Shown here: positions 57,849-64,000 of the stretch, piece after piece
Numbering within the stretch: the stretch's first letter is position 1
How the letters are laid out: each line of letters starts with the position of its first letter
NCBI RefSeq assembly: GCF_004803895.1
Contig: NZ_CP021978.1
Span: 2,728,001 to 2,792,000 of the forward strand
DNA from: Streptomyces hawaiiensis
Lineage (GTDB): Bacteria > Actinomycetota > Actinomycetes > Streptomycetales > Streptomycetaceae
Length of the DNA: 64,000 nt
Reading direction: 5' to 3'
The notes under the pieces: generated by a model
Databases searched by the model: none
Told to the model about the DNA's origin: nothing
What the model saw: the letters and a program-made list of their open reading frames with translations, nothing else
Made by a program: the position numbers and the translations under genes

Positions 57849-58631
57849 GTGCGCAGCGCCGCCGTAACCCCCGAGGGCGACCGAATCCGCTGGGTCGAAC
57901 TGCCGGGGCAGGAACCGCCACGCGTCTACCTGCACGGACTGGGCGCCACATCACCGGCCTACTTCACTTCCGTCGCGGTCGACCCGAAGCTGACCGGGCA
58001 CCGCTCCCTGCTCCTGGACCTCCTGGGCCACGGCATCAGCGACCGCCCGACGCACTTCGACTACACCCTGGAATCACACGCCGACGCCCTCGCCAACGCC
58101 CTGACGGCGGCGGGCGTCTCGGCCGCCGATGTGATCGCCCACAGCATGGGCGGCTCGGTGGCGATCGTCCTGGCGGCCCGCCACCCCCACCTGGTCTCCC
58201 GCCTGGTGCTCGTCGACGCCAACCTCGACCCCATCCCACGCGCGCCGGGCTCCTCGGGCAGCAGTGGCATCGCCGCCTACTCCGAGGAGGAGTTCGTGAC
58301 GGGCGGCGGCTGGGAGGAAGTCCGCGACCGGGTCGGCGAGCACTGGTGGTCCACGATGCGCCTGGCGGGCCGCGAGGCCCTGCACCGCAGCGCGTTCCAC
58401 CTCACCCGCGGCACGGTCCCGACGATGCGCGAGCTCCTGCTGGATCTGAAGATCCCCCGCACCTTCCTGCTCCCCGAGGCCGACGGCCCGCTCCCGGGCG
58501 CCGACGCCCTCACGAAGGCCGGGGTGTCCGTCGTCGCGATCCCTGACTGCGGCCACAACATCATGCTGGACAACCCGGAGGCTTTCATCACCGCCACGGC
58601 CGCGGCCCTCACACCTCAAGCCGAGAACTGA
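57849..58631 (+). CDS. Alpha/beta hydrolase
   Basis: The 260-residue enzyme has an oxyanion motif YLHGLGATS, nucleophile elbow IAHSMGGSV (Ser), an acid in the region LLPEADGPLPG and His in DCGHNIMLDNPE. The lid contains Trp-rich GGGWEEVRDRVGEHWW. It resembles esterases and haloalkane/epoxide hydrolase-like proteins; substrate unknown. GTG 57849 is preferred (AGGAG 8 nt upstream) over ATG 57783, which would add 22 residues with no ribosome binding site. Confidence 0.88.
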   Translation: MRSAAVTPEGDRIRWVELPGQEPPRVYLHGLGATSPAYFTSVAVDPKLTGHRSLLLDLLGHGISDRPTHFDYTLESHADALANALTAAGVSAADVIAHSMGGSVAIVLAARHPHLVSRLVLVDANLDPIPRAPGSSGSSGIAAYSEEEFVTGGGWEEVRDRVGEHWWSTMRLAGREALHRSAFHLTRGTVPTMRELLLDLKIPRTFLLPEADGPLPGADALTKAGVSVVAIPDCGHNIMLDNPEAFITATAAALTPQAEN

Positions 58632-58837
58632 TCACTCGGACGACCGGCCGGGTGCACAGTCGGGCAGCAGCGGCATCGCCGCATTGCACGCGCTGGTTCG
58701 GGCGAGCCGTGCGGCGTCAGTGCCTTGGTTGTCGAACCAGCTTCTTCTGCGGCACCACCGATGTCCTCCTGGCCGCCGACCGCGACCCCATAGGGGGTCT
58801 TTCGGGGCTGCCCGTGCGGGAGGGGGTGCGTGGCGAG

Positions 58838-58950
58838 TCAGATGCCGAGCATGGTGTTGAGGTCGTCCAGGGACTTCACCGTCACGTAGTCGTAGCCGTG
58901 GGTCACCGGGTCGTAGCGCGGTCCAGCAGGATCAGGTTGCACACGTGGTC
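58838..58950 (-). pseudogene. C-terminal gene remnant
   Basis: On the minus strand RYDPVTHGYDYVTVKSL, then DDLNTMLGI and a stop (58838) reads like a real protein C-terminus with good codon bias. Just upstream KDHVCNLILLDRA lies in another frame, so at least one frameshift is present, and the rest is missing because the TetR gene ends there. I suspect a HAD-type nucleotidase end but cannot confirm. The plus-strand stretch 58632-58837 shows nothing else. Confidence 0.3.
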
Positions 58951-58951
58951 C

Positions 58952-59536
58952 TTACGAGCGGGGCGCTCCGTACGAACCCACCAGGCGGGCCAGTTGTCGG
59001 CCCGTCACCCGTAGTGGTTCCTCGCTGCGGTTGACCTGGGCCGTCACTTCGGCGCCTTCCAGGGCGCTGATGATGGTGGTCGCCAACTCCCCGGCGTCGC
59101 GGACCTGGAAGCCGGAGCGTAGGAGCCTCTCGGTGACGATCTGCTCCCAGCTGCGCAGCGCGTCGGCGCATGCCTGCTGGATTTCGGAGTCGGTTCCCAG
59201 GGTTTCCAGTGCCGCTGCCGTGACCGGGCAGCCGTCGGTCCAATCCGATGCGCGCAGTCCTTCGGCGAGCTGTCCGGCGCAGGCTTCTACGGCCGCGCCC
59301 GGGGCCTCCTCGCTGTTCAGAGCGTCGCGGAGGACCGCCGCGAACTCCCGGTCGCTGTACTTGATGGCGGCGACCGCGACGGCCTCTTTGCCGCCCGGGA
59401 AAAAGTGGTAGACGGAGCCCAATGTGGCCTCCGCCTCCTTGGCGATCTGCTTGATGCCCGTGCCGACATAGCCCTGGCGCTGCAGCAGGCGCGCTGCGGC
59501 GATGACGATCCGGTCCCGGGTGCTGGCCTGTCCCAT
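58952..59536 (-). CDS. TetR-family repressor
   Basis: The 194-residue regulator has an N-terminal TetR DNA-binding domain (IKQIAKEAEATLGSVYHFFPGGKE) and a C-terminal domain of the TetR_C_LmrA/YxaF type. ATG 59536 is chosen as the third of three possible starts since the protein then opens MGQASTRDRIV as in the family. It is divergent from an imine reductase-like gene; two matching 17-bp palindromic sites lie between them, so it most likely represses both. Confidence 0.9.
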   Translation of the reverse strand: MGQASTRDRIVIAAARLLQRQGYVGTGIKQIAKEAEATLGSVYHFFPGGKEAVAVAAIKYSDREFAAVLRDALNSEEAPGAAVEACAGQLAEGLRASDWTDGCPVTAAALETLGTDSEIQQACADALRSWEQIVTERLLRSGFQVRDAGELATTIISALEGAEVTAQVNRSEEPLRVTGRQLARLVGSYGAPRS

Positions 59537-59553
59537 GCGCACACCCTACTGGT

Positions 59554-59616
59554 TAGAACGTTCATTTTAGAGCCGTGCTACATTGCTCCATGCTCTGGAT
59601 AGAGCGCTCGTTTTAG
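59554..59616. promoter_or_regulatory. Twin TetR operators between tetR and imine reductase
   Basis: TAGAACGTTCATTTTAG (59554-59570) and TAGAGCGCTCGTTTTAG (59600-59616) share 14 of 17 bases, and each has an 8-bp palindromic core (GAACGTTC, GAGCGCTC). Starts are 46 bp apart. One is 18 bp from tetR, the other 77 bp from the reductase gene. Confidence 0.7.
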
Positions 59617-59692
59617 TCTCATCCTCGTTGCGGCACCGGCTCGTGCCGGGGCGGCGGTTGGTCGTGAACACATCCCGCGGAGGTCTTCCCAA

Positions 59693-60568
59693 ATGAGCAT
59701 CAAGCAGTCTGTGACGGTCATCGGACTCGGCCCCATGGGGCAGGCAATGGTCCACGCCTTACTCCGGCAGGGACACCACGTCACCGTCTGGAACCGCACT
59801 GCGTCCCGTGCCGATGCCCTCGTCGCGCGCGGCGCTGTACTCGCAAAGAGCGTCGAAGACGCCGTCGCCGCCAACGAACTGGTCGTCCTGAGCCTCACCG
59901 ACTACGACGCGATGTACACCGTGCTGGAACCGGCGTCCCACGTCCTGACCGGCCGCGTCCTCGTCAACCTCAGCTCCGACACCCCGGAGAAGACCCGCAG
60001 TGGGGCACGGTGGGTGTCCGAGCGCGGCGCGGTCCACCTCACCGGCGGTGTCACTGTTCCGCCTTCCGGCATCGGGCAGCCCGAGTCGTCCACCTTCTAC
60101 AGCGGGCCGCGCGAGGTGTTCGAGGCACACAGGTCCACCCTCGAAGTCCTGACCGGCACGGACTACCGGGGCGAGGACCCTGGCCTGGCCGCGCTCCTGT
60201 ACCAGATAGGCATGGGCATGTTCTGGACATCCATGCTCAGTTACTGGCAGGCCATCGCCCTCGCCGACGCCAACGGACTCACGGCGGCAGACGTCCTCCC
60301 GCACGCCACCGAGACCATGACCGGGATGCCGGGCTTCCTCTCCTTCTACGCCGAGCGCATCGACGCCGGCGAGCACAGCGGCGACGTGGACCGCCTCGCC
60401 ATGGGTATGGCCAGCGTCGAACACGTTCTGCACACCAACGCCGACGCGGGCGTCGACACCGCGCTTCCGGCCGCCGTAGCCGCTCTGTTCCGGCGCGGCA
60501 TGGACGCCGGGCATGCGGCAGACAGCTTCTCCAGCCTGGTGGAGCTGATGAAGGCGGCCAAGCCATAG
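59693..60568 (+). CDS. Imine reductase-like NADP-dependent dehydrogenase
   Basis: The 291-residue protein belongs to the beta-hydroxyacid dehydrogenase/imine reductase superfamily: Rossmann motif VIGLGPMGQAM at 9-19, NADP-preferring WNRTAS at 34-39, and a helical C-terminal domain. The residue in the Asp/Tyr active-site position is not certain from sequence alone. Members reduce cyclic imines or oxidise beta-hydroxy acids. ATG with GGAGG 9 nt upstream. Likely repressed by the divergent TetR. Confidence 0.87.
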   Translation: MSIKQSVTVIGLGPMGQAMVHALLRQGHHVTVWNRTASRADALVARGAVLAKSVEDAVAANELVVLSLTDYDAMYTVLEPASHVLTGRVLVNLSSDTPEKTRSGARWVSERGAVHLTGGVTVPPSGIGQPESSTFYSGPREVFEAHRSTLEVLTGTDYRGEDPGLAALLYQIGMGMFWTSMLSYWQAIALADANGLTAADVLPHATETMTGMPGFLSFYAERIDAGEHSGDVDRLAMGMASVEHVLHTNADAGVDTALPAAVAALFRRGMDAGHAADSFSSLVELMKAAKP

Positions 60569-60599
60569 TCGCAGCTCGACGAAATCCTCTGGTCTGAAC

Positions 60600-60707
60600 A
60601 TGACCAGCAGGGGTGACCTGACCCACGCTGAGTGGGCCGTGCTGGAGCCGCTGCTGCCGTCGACCGACAACCGGCGGCCGCAGCACAGAGGACTCGGACG
60701 CCGATAG
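60600..60707 (+). mobile_element. IS5-family transposase N-terminal scrap
   Basis: ATG 60600 to TAG 60705 encodes 35 residues, MTSRGDLTHAEWAVLEPLLP then a short unrelated tail. This phrase is the standard opening of Streptomyces IS5/IS4-type transposases (RGDLTDAEWALLEPLLP). No DDE core or terminal repeat follows in the next 200 bp, so it is a fragment left by an old insertion. Confidence 0.65.
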
Positions 60708-60906
60708 GGTCCCGGACGGCGGAACCGGCCCGGCCTCACTGGGCTCGACCGCCAACCGGGCCGCAGGAGCGGTCCGCTCGGTCCGCCCGTCGTGGTCGGC
60801 TCGGGTGGATGGCAGGCGATCAAGGCGATCTCCTGAACGCAGCACCAAGGGTGGCTCACCCGGCTCGCCCGACAGCGGGCCCGCTGAGCCACCCCCGTTC
60901 ACACCG

Positions 60907-61560
60907 TCACGACTTCTTCGGGCACTCCTTCCACGCCAGGTGGTACACCGTGCTGATGTCCCCGTCCGTGGAGTCCATGGTCATGAAGCTGACCTTGTCG
61001 GCCGACTGGGTGCCGGCGTTGACCCGGAGTTCGGTGTTGATGTTGAAGTTGCGCTGGACTCCGCAGGGTGCGTAGACCAGTTGGGCCCAGTCCGTCTCGT
61101 CGGTGGCCTGCCAGTTGTCGTTGAGGGGGCCGCTGAAGGGGTGGTTCTTGTAGACCGTGCTGGGCGAGCCCTGGAAGTAGTACGAGGCCCGCTGGCTCGC
61201 GCTCGCGCCGCGCTGGAGGGAGGCGAAGCCCCGGTAGTCCGCGCTCGCGATGGCGTAGGTGAAGCCGCCGGGGACGTGTACGACCAGGCTGAGCTGGCAG
61301 TTCCTGCGGAACGCGGTCGGATCGGAGTTCCCGCCGGCCTGGGCGAGGTAGTCGCTGTAGGTCACCGTGAACGCCGTGTTGTCCTCGGAGACGGCGACCG
61401 CTGCCGTGCCCTGCGGACAGCCGGAGCCGTTCACCGTGGCAACCTTGATGATGATCTTGTCCGGGGGCGGGTCGTCGAACCCGGAGGACGGGGATTGCGC
61501 GGGAAGTGCGCTGGTGAGCAGCGCGGCGATCGCGCCGCTCAGGAGCAGGCCACCGGCCAT
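60907..61560 (-). CDS. Secreted DUF4360 protein
   Basis: The 217-residue exported protein has a signal peptide (GGLLLSGAIAALLTSALPAQS) and a DUF4360 domain: SGCPQGTAAVAVSEDNTAFTVTYSDY, NCQLSLVVHVPGGFTYAIA with conserved cysteines likely forming two disulfides, and a C-terminal CPKKS. Function unknown; homologues are frequent secreted proteins in Streptomyces and fungi. ATG 61560 is used (GGGAG 4 nt upstream). A promoter with a good TTGACA element lies 32-61 bp upstream. Confidence 0.87.
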   Translation of the reverse strand: MAGGLLLSGAIAALLTSALPAQSPSSGFDDPPPDKIIIKVATVNGSGCPQGTAAVAVSEDNTAFTVTYSDYLAQAGGNSDPTAFRRNCQLSLVVHVPGGFTYAIASADYRGFASLQRGASASQRASYYFQGSPSTVYKNHPFSGPLNDNWQATDETDWAQLVYAPCGVQRNFNINTELRVNAGTQSADKVSFMTMDSTDGDISTVYHLAWKECPKKS

Positions 61561-61863
61561 GGTTCTCCCATCCGTTCGTGGGGGGTGGATCAATGCACGA
61601 GATTGGACATGGGCATGTCAAAGTGACAGCGCATGCACTCCCGACCTATGACCATTCCATGAAGGAGATGTGAACTTCGGGAGCGGTCGCATCGTACGCA
61701 GGGCGGCAGGGGTCGGCCAGGTCGCTCTCCGGCCATTCACACTGGCGGGAATTCACCGGGGCACCGGCAGGCGCATAGGGTGCGTTGCACCAGTGCGTCA
61801 GACCGAGGACATCCCGAGGACGGAATGAGGATCACGCACAGCGCCGCGCACGGCCGCCGCCCC
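61561..61863. other. Intergenic region between DUF4360 and Rrf2 genes
   Basis: The 303-bp gap contains the DUF4360 promoter (separate entry) and a short hairpin GGTGCGTTGCACC (61779-61791) 73 bp from the Rrf2 stop, which could help end that transcript. No gene with credible codon usage was found. Confidence 0.4.
61592..61621 (-). promoter_or_regulatory. Promoter of the DUF4360 gene with overlapping palindrome
   Basis: On the minus strand TTGACA (61616-61621) and TGCATT (61592-61597) are 18 bp apart. A 14-bp palindrome GACATGGGCATGTC (61606-61619) covers the end of the -35 element and the start of the spacer, a likely repressor site. Confidence 0.45.
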
Positions 61864-62322
61864 TCAGGGGTTCTCCCAGGCCGCCGGTTCCGCCGCCAGC
61901 CGCTCCACCGGCTCCGGCAGCGCCCCGGCCGCGAGGTCGGCGATCGTCACGCCCTCCAGGATCCTGCGCACATTGGCCCGCAGGGCGATCCACAGCGGCA
62001 GCAGCGGCTCGGCGGTGCCGGAGTAGGCGAGGCCGGTCGGCCGCTCGCCGCGCACCGAGACGATCGGCCCGTCCACGGCCCGGATCACATCCGCGACCGT
62101 GATCTCCGAGGCATCCCGGGCCAGCCGGTAGCCGCCGCCCCCGCCGCGCCGGCTGTCGACGACACCGGCGCGCCGCAGATCGCCGAGGATCCCCTCCAGG
62201 AACTTGTGGGGGATGTCCTGCGCGGTGGCGACGGCCTCCGCCTTGACCGGCCCCTCCCCCTGCCGGACGGCCAGCTCCACGACCGCTCGTACCGCGTAGT
62301 CCGCACGTGCCGAGATCCTCAT
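61864..62322 (-). CDS. Rrf2-family regulator without iron-sulfur cysteines
   Basis: The 152-residue protein has the Rrf2 winged helix (MRISARADYAVRAVVELA, AVATAQDIPHKFLEGILGDLRRAG, GYRLARDASEITVADVIRA). The three cysteines that bind an Fe-S cluster in IscR, NsrR and RsrR are absent; there is no cysteine at all, so it senses something else. ATG 62322 marks the conserved family start. It lies divergent from a GH35 gene across a repeat-rich region and may regulate it or DUF4360. Confidence 0.9.
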   Translation of the reverse strand: MRISARADYAVRAVVELAVRQGEGPVKAEAVATAQDIPHKFLEGILGDLRRAGVVDSRRGGGGGYRLARDASEITVADVIRAVDGPIVSVRGERPTGLAYSGTAEPLLPLWIALRANVRRILEGVTIADLAAGALPEPVERLAAEPAAWENP

Positions 62323-62356
62323 AGGACCATTGTCGCCGTCACCCTGTAGACATTGA

Positions 62357-62430
62357 GCACACGCACCACCCACCACATGCACCACGCACCACCTCCAGCA
62401 CCGCATCACGCACCACGCACCACGCACCGC
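62357..62430. repeat. Degenerate CACCACGCA tandem repeat
   Basis: The gap between the Rrf2 and GH35 genes consists largely of imperfect copies of CACCACGCA (for example CACCACGCACCACGCACC at 62411-62428). The purine-free runs give a strong C/A strand bias. It precedes the GH35 ribosome binding site by about 10 bp, so it lies in the promoter or leader. Confidence 0.6.
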
Positions 62431-62453
62431 AAGGCACAACAGGAGGCGCTCCC

Positions 62454-64000
62454 TTGGAGCTCAGCAGGCGTACCTTCCACGCTCTGGCCGGCACGGCGGC
62501 CCTCGGCTTCGCGCTGACCGGCAGCGGGTCGCCGACCTCCGCCAACCCGGCACGCCCCGCGCCCACGGGCCCGCCGCCGCCGGTGCCGAGCGCGGACGGC
62601 AGGCCGCACGAGATCGGCTTCGACCACTACTCGCTGCTGGTCGACGGCCGTCGCCTGGTCCTCTGGTCGGGCGAGATGCACCCCTTCCGGCTGCCCAGCC
62701 CGTCGCTGTGGCGGGACGTGCTGGAGAAGATGCGCGCCCACGGCTACAACGCCGTCAGCGTCTACGTCGCCTGGAACTACCACTCCCCCGCCCCCGGCCG
62801 GTACGACTTCACCGGCGTGCGCGACCTGGACCTTTTCCTGCGGACGGCCGCCGAGACGGGGATGTACGTGATCCTGCGGCCCGGCCCGTACATCAACGCG
62901 GAGGTCGACGCCGGCGGCTTCCCCGGCTGGCTGACCGCCACCGAGGGCCGGGCCCGGACCTCCGACCCGACGTACCTGCGCTACGTCGACGAATGGCTGA
63001 CCGCCATCAACGCCATCGTCGCCAAGCACCTGTTCACACGGGGCACGGGCACCGTCCTGCTCTACCAGATCGAGAACGAGTACGACGCGCACGTCGACGA
63101 GCCGTCCGGGCGCGCCTACATGTCGTACCTGTACGAGAAGGTCCGCGCCGACGGCATCGACGTGCCGCTGTTCCACAACGACAAGGGCAGGAACGGCTAC
63201 TGGGCGCCCGGCTCGTTCGGCACCGGCGGTGAGAAGGGGCGCTGGCTGTACGGGTTCGACGGATACCCGGAGCCGGGCGAGGTACCGCCGGACTGGGGGT
63301 CGTTCGGGACCGGCGGCAGGAAGGGCGGGGCCACGGCCAGCCCGAAGACGCCCGGGTTCGTGCCCGAGTTCGGCGGGGGCTGGTTCGACCCGTGGGGCGG
63401 GTCCTGGTTCGACGGCAAGGGGTACGCCGAGGCGCGCCGGACCCGGGACGCGGCGTACGAGCGGCGTTTCTACCTCACCAACCTCGCCAACGGCATCACC
63501 CTGCACAACGTCTACATGACGTACGGCGGCACCTCCTGGGGCTGGCTGCCCGCGCCGGCCGTCTACACCTCCTACGACTACGGCGCCGCGTTCGACGAGG
63601 CCCGCAACGCCACCCCGAAGCTCGCCCCGATGCACCAGATCGGGCAGTTGCTGCGGTTCGTGCCCGACCTCGCCAAGCTGGACCGGGCGAAGACGGTGCG
63701 GGCGGCCGACGAGCGGATCAGGGTCTACCACCTGGCCAACCCCGACACCGGGGCCCACTTCTACGTCCTGCGCAACGACTCCGGCGAGGCGGTCTCCTCG
63801 ACGCTGCCGGACGCCGGGATCGACGTGCCGGTCACCGTCCCGGCCCGGGACGCCAAGCTGATCGCCGCCGGTCTCAGGCTCGGGAAGCGGACGCTGGTGC
63901 ACTCCACCGTGCAGCCCATGGTGAGCCTGACCGCCGGACGGCAGGACATCGCCGTGTTCACGGGCCGCCGGGGCGAGATGGCACAGGTCGTCCTGGAGTG
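62454..64000 (+). CDS. Tat-exported GH35 beta-galactosidase (cut at right edge)
   Basis: The 515 visible residues form the start of a glycoside hydrolase family 35 beta-galactosidase. A twin-arginine signal is present (SRRTFHALAGTAALGFALTG), followed by a Pro-rich linker and the GH35 barrel: FRLPSPSLWRDVLEKMRAHG, acid/base Glu in LYQIENEYDA and nucleophile Glu in FVPEFGGGW. TTG start at 62454 is supported by AGGAGG 8 nt upstream and by the position of the Tat motif. It cleaves terminal beta-galactosides outside the cell, in keeping with the sugar island upstream. Confidence 0.93.
   Translation, partial: MELSRRTFHALAGTAALGFALTGSGSPTSANPARPAPTGPPPPVPSADGRPHEIGFDHYSLLVDGRRLVLWSGEMHPFRLPSPSLWRDVLEKMRAHGYNAVSVYVAWNYHSPAPGRYDFTGVRDLDLFLRTAAETGMYVILRPGPYINAEVDAGGFPGWLTATEGRARTSDPTYLRYVDEWLTAINAIVAKHLFTRGTGTVLLYQIENEYDAHVDEPSGRAYMSYLYEKVRADGIDVPLFHNDKGRNGYWAPGSFGTGGEKGRWLYGFDGYPEPGEVPPDWGSFGTGGRKGGATASPKTPGFVPEFGGGWFDPWGGSWFDGKGYAEARRTRDAAYERRFYLTNLANGITLHNVYMTYGGTSWGWLPAPAVYTSYDYGAAFDEARNATPKLAPMHQIGQLLRFVPDLAKLDRAKTVRAADERIRVYHLANPDTGAHFYVLRNDSGEAVSSTLPDAGIDVPVTVPARDAKLIAAGLRLGKRTLVHSTVQPMVSLTAGRQDIAVFTGRRGEMAQVVLE

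Noticed and set aside
58652-59014. 120-codon plus-strand frame after the alpha/beta hydrolase
   Set aside because: It shows no similarity or ribosome binding site and overlaps the end of the TetR gene.
61670-61828. Small plus-strand ORF of 52 codons with AAGGAG just before its GTG
   Set aside because: The spacing to the ribosome binding site is only 2 nt, the codon bias is not that of a Streptomyces gene, and the ORF is antisense to nothing and unlinked to any cassette.
1-64000. CRISPR array, tRNA/rRNA genes, attachment sites, origin
   Set aside because: I read through the window for spaced direct repeats, tRNA cloverleaf ends, rRNA cores and DnaA-box clusters and found none convincing.

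Overview
The window is high-GC actinobacterial DNA and almost certainly a Streptomyces chromosome. Evidence: GTG/TTG starts, short GC-rich terminator hairpins, probable leaderless promoters, and a core gene order (terC/terD genes, DUF3052, aceE, then fasR-fabD-fabH-acpP-fabF, DUF3145) that I recognise from Streptomyces coelicolor-type genomes. No rRNA, tRNA, CRISPR array or intact mobile element was seen.

Layout. 1-4070 (minus): Ter-type stress proteins (a cut TerD-like gene, a DUF475/TerC membrane protein, two TerD paralogues), a peroxiredoxin and DUF3052. 4488-13240: aceE, a potassium channel, a DHA2 drug exporter with its divergent TetR, a DUF1023 hydrolase and a DUF4429 protein. 13323-16487: an aldo/keto reductase with its MerR regulator, a beta-lactamase-fold hydrolase and a pirin. 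16549-21506: type II fatty acid synthase locus fasR, fabD, fabH, acpP, fabF. 21674-35306: DUF3145, an SGNH lipoprotein, aldose 1-epimerase, GH3 beta-glucosidase, a secreted pyroglutamyl-peptidase-like protein lacking the catalytic Cys, an EI24 membrane protein, a secreted M14 carboxypeptidase, an esterase, Ohr, and a quinone-type oxidoreductase facing a MarR regulator.

35324-40001 (minus) is the most unusual part. A 22-codon peptide gene, not predicted by length-limited gene callers, is followed by a terminator-like hairpin and then three overlapping genes: a TPR protein, an MFS exporter and a prolyl-oligopeptidase-fold peptidase. It looks like a compact secreted-peptide (RiPP-like or signalling) cassette with no recognisable tailoring enzyme.

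41254-54395 is a sugar utilisation island: an enolase-superfamily dehydratase, a zinc alcohol dehydrogenase, a U32-like TIM-barrel protein, a ChvE-MmsA-MmsB ABC importer, an exported aldose 1-epimerase, and (minus strand) two secreted GH43 arabinan-degrading enzymes, one with a ricin-B domain. A shared 10-mer, CGAAATNTCG, precedes four of its transcription units, suggesting one regulon with the regulator outside the window. A PLP aminotransferase with a long Pro/Ala tail and 42-bp tandem repeats sits between the halves.

54560-64000 is accessory and partly decayed: a frameshifted ATPase pseudogene with a truncated XRE regulator, an intricate inverted-repeat region, a YciI double-domain protein, an alpha/beta hydrolase, a TetR/imine-reductase pair with twin operators, an IS5-type transposase scrap, a secreted DUF4360 protein, a cysteine-free Rrf2 regulator and the start of a Tat-exported GH35 beta-galactosidase cut by the window edge.
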